This document shows, piece after piece, positions 6,023-7,421 of a stretch of 7,421 nucleotides of DNA. Origin of the DNA: Sulfurovaceae bacterium (GTDB lineage Bacteria; Campylobacterota; Campylobacteria; Campylobacterales; Sulfurovaceae); NCBI GenBank assembly GCA_029933395.1, contig JAOZOG010000100.1, positions 1-7,421 on the forward strand, read 5' to 3'. The position numbers were made by a program, and so were the translations under genes. Under the pieces are notes generated by a model. It searched no databases. It saw only the letters and a list, made by a program, of their open reading frames with translations, and was not told the DNA's origin. The first letter of the stretch is position 1, and the number at the start of each line of letters is the position of its first letter.

Positions 6023-6646
6023 ATGCCATACAAAAGCAATAGAGAGCTGATCGATTCAATGATCGCCTCCGGAGTTTTGAAAACACCACGCATTATTGAC
6101 GCATTCAAAAAAATAGATAGAAAATATTTTGTTCCCGAGGAGTTTTCGGAACATATCTATATCGACCGGCCGTTGCCTATCGGAAAAAATCAAACGATAT
6201 CACAGCCTTCAACGGTTGCGTTTATGCTGGAGTTGCTCCAGCCTGAAGAGGGCGACAAAGTATTGGATATCGGATCGGGGTCAGGATGGACGGCGTCACT
6301 GCTCTGTGCCATCGTCGGAGAGCGTGGTTCTGTTCTGGGTCTCGATAGAGTCGATGATCTCGTCGAGCAGGGAAAAAACAATATCAAAAAGTTCGACTTC
6401 AAGCAGTGCCAGATCAGAAAGGCCGATGCCAAACTGGGTGTGCCGGGCGAAACATTCGACAAGATACTGGTTTCCGCCAGTTCGGAAGAGATCCCCGAGG
6501 AGCTGTTCGCCCAGCTGAAAGTCGGAGGGACACTGGTGATTCCTGTCCGCAACTCTATTTATCGGTTCAAGAAGCTCTCCCCCGAGAAAATAGCACAGGA
6601 AGAGTATCAGGGCTTTGTCTTTGTTCCTCTCATTTACGAAAAGTAA
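6023..6646 (+). CDS. pcm: Protein-L-isoaspartate O-methyltransferase
   Basis: Uses S-adenosylmethionine to methylate isoaspartyl residues in aged proteins, allowing their return to aspartate. The 207 residues match the family's usual size. Motifs in order are RKYFVPEEF (33-41), YIDRPLPIGKNQTISQP (46-62, the family substrate-loop signature), the SAM-binding VLDIGSGSGWTASLL (80-94), the acidic GLDRV (105-109), and FDKILVSASSEEIPEEL (145-161) leading into GGTLVIPV. The IGSGSGW version of the SAM loop and the spacing resemble the short pcm subtype of candidate-phyla bacteria and archaea more than the enterobacterial GxGSGYQ form, so acquisition by transfer is possible but unproven. Early codons are more AT-rich than in the neighbouring genes (many AAA, AAT and ATA). 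AAGGA (6011-6015) lies seven bases before the ATG. Ribonuclease Z starts 9 bases after the stop, so they are probably co-transcribed. Confidence 0.94.
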   Translation: MPYKSNRELIDSMIASGVLKTPRIIDAFKKIDRKYFVPEEFSEHIYIDRPLPIGKNQTISQPSTVAFMLELLQPEEGDKVLDIGSGSGWTASLLCAIVGERGSVLGLDRVDDLVEQGKNNIKKFDFKQCQIRKADAKLGVPGETFDKILVSASSEEIPEELFAQLKVGGTLVIPVRNSIYRFKKLSPEKIAQEEYQGFVFVPLIYEK

Positions 6647-6655
6647 GCATCCGCA

Positions 6656-7421
6656 ATGCAGTGGGAATTGACCTTTCTGGGTACCGGAGCCGGGAGACCG
6701 ACCAAAGAACGCAATGTCTCTGCCGTCGGCCTCTCGCTGGAGCAGGAGAGCAGTTGGTATCTCTTTGACTGTGGAGAGGGGACGCAGCGACAGATTATGT
6801 ACAGCGGCCTCTCCAGCGGCAAGCTCGGGACGATCTTCGTCTCCCATCTGCATGGCGACCACTATTATGGCCTCCCCGGACTGCTCGACTCCAGAAAGAT
6901 GGACAGGATCACGAAACCCTTGACAATCTACGGCCCCAAAGGGATCAAAGCATTTCTCGATTGTGTGCTGGACACATCGGTAGAAAAGCTTGGTTATCCG
7001 TTACATATTATAGAATATGAAACTCATCAGGAGATTGATTTCCCTCACTTCAGCCTCAAAATTCTACCGCTCCACCACTCCATCGAAAGCCACGCTTTTT
7101 ATATCAAAGAGCACACTGTCAGCAACAAATTGGATGAAGAGAAGTTGCGTGCCGCAGGCCTGCCACCTTCACCACTCTATGGAGAGTTGAAGCAGGGCAG
7201 AACGGTCACTTTCGAAGGCAAACACTATGACCCGAACGACTACCTCCTCGAGCCTATCGAAGGCCGCTCCCTGATCATCGCAGGAGACAACAGCGAACCG
7301 GAGATACTGGGTGACTATCTGGACGATCTCGATCTGCTGGTACACGAATGTACCTACACCCAGGAGGTCTTCGACCACCTTCCTGTCAAGATACTCCATA
7401 CGACAGCCAGGGAGCTGGGAA
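6656..7421 (+). CDS. rnz: Ribonuclease Z (tRNA 3' endonuclease), C-terminus cut off
   Basis: A zinc-dependent metallo-beta-lactamase-fold nuclease that trims the 3' trailer from tRNA precursors. The frame runs 255 codons from ATG 6656 to the right edge; the family is usually about 300-310 residues, so some 50 residues and the last metal histidine motif are outside. Seen are LTFLGTGAGRPTKERNVSAV (5-24), the metal motif SHLHGDHYYGLPGLL (63-77; H64, H66, D68, H69), LHHSIESHAF (139-148), the AGLPPSPLYGELKQG segment (167-181) of RNase Z proteins, AGDNSEPE (209-216) with metal aspartate D211, HECTY (230-234) and the HTTARELG region (248-255). There is no strong Shine-Dalgarno before the ATG, which suggests translation coupled to pcm, whose stop ends 9 bases earlier. 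The start is fixed by the conserved N-terminus. Confidence 0.95.
   Translation, partial: MQWELTFLGTGAGRPTKERNVSAVGLSLEQESSWYLFDCGEGTQRQIMYSGLSSGKLGTIFVSHLHGDHYYGLPGLLDSRKMDRITKPLTIYGPKGIKAFLDCVLDTSVEKLGYPLHIIEYETHQEIDFPHFSLKILPLHHSIESHAFYIKEHTVSNKLDEEKLRAAGLPPSPLYGELKQGRTVTFEGKHYDPNDYLLEPIEGRSLIIAGDNSEPEILGDYLDDLDLLVHECTYTQEVFDHLPVKILHTTARELG

Noticed and set aside
6129..6862. Open frames of 62-188 codons overlapping pcm and the start of rnz
   Set aside because: They are shadows in other frames and strands; pcm and rnz have full family motifs across the same bases.

Overview
The window looks like a chromosomal segment of a free-living bacterium, most likely a Campylobacterota of the Sulfurovum type. 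This is an inference from gene content, AAGGA ribosome binding sites with A-rich leaders, and short AT-rich intergenic gaps. I cannot run a search to confirm it. It holds seven protein-coding genes, two cut by the window edges. I see no rRNA, tRNA, CRISPR array, insertion sequence or phage gene.

Layout: bases 1-1294 (minus) hold most of a CoA-disulfide-reductase-like FAD/NAD(P)H oxidoreductase, whose C-terminus lies beyond base 1. Bases 1433-2335 (minus) hold a six-helix membrane protein built from three tandem YrhK-like helix pairs. Divergent from it, across an AT-rich gap with a candidate promoter on each strand, is glutamate decarboxylase (2461-3870, plus). A strong sigma70-type promoter (3897-3925) then precedes two genes of the AmmeMemoRadiSam group: the radical SAM enzyme (3972-4964) and the MEMO-like protein B (5101-5901). 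The third usual member, AMMECR1-domain protein A, is not in the window. Protein-L-isoaspartate methyltransferase (6023-6646) follows, with ribonuclease Z 9 bases after it (6656 to the right edge).

The two gaps around the MEMO gene are unusual. The gap before it (4965-5100) carries a long imperfect inverted repeat. The gap after it (5902-6022) carries several small palindromes sharing one GGTGGGC/GCCCACC word, like repetitive extragenic palindromes. Both look like dispersed intergenic repeats rather than ordinary terminators.

How the genes may work together: glutamate decarboxylation consumes protons, Pcm repairs damaged proteins, RNase Z matures tRNA 3' ends, and the FAD oxidoreductase likely handles low-molecular-weight disulfides or persulfides. 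Apart from the tight pcm-rnz spacing and the AmrS-AmrB association, neighbourhood alone does not prove a shared pathway. The best candidates for undescribed biology are the three-unit YrhK-like protein facing gadB, the AmrS/AmrB pair of unknown reaction, and the intergenic repeat elements.
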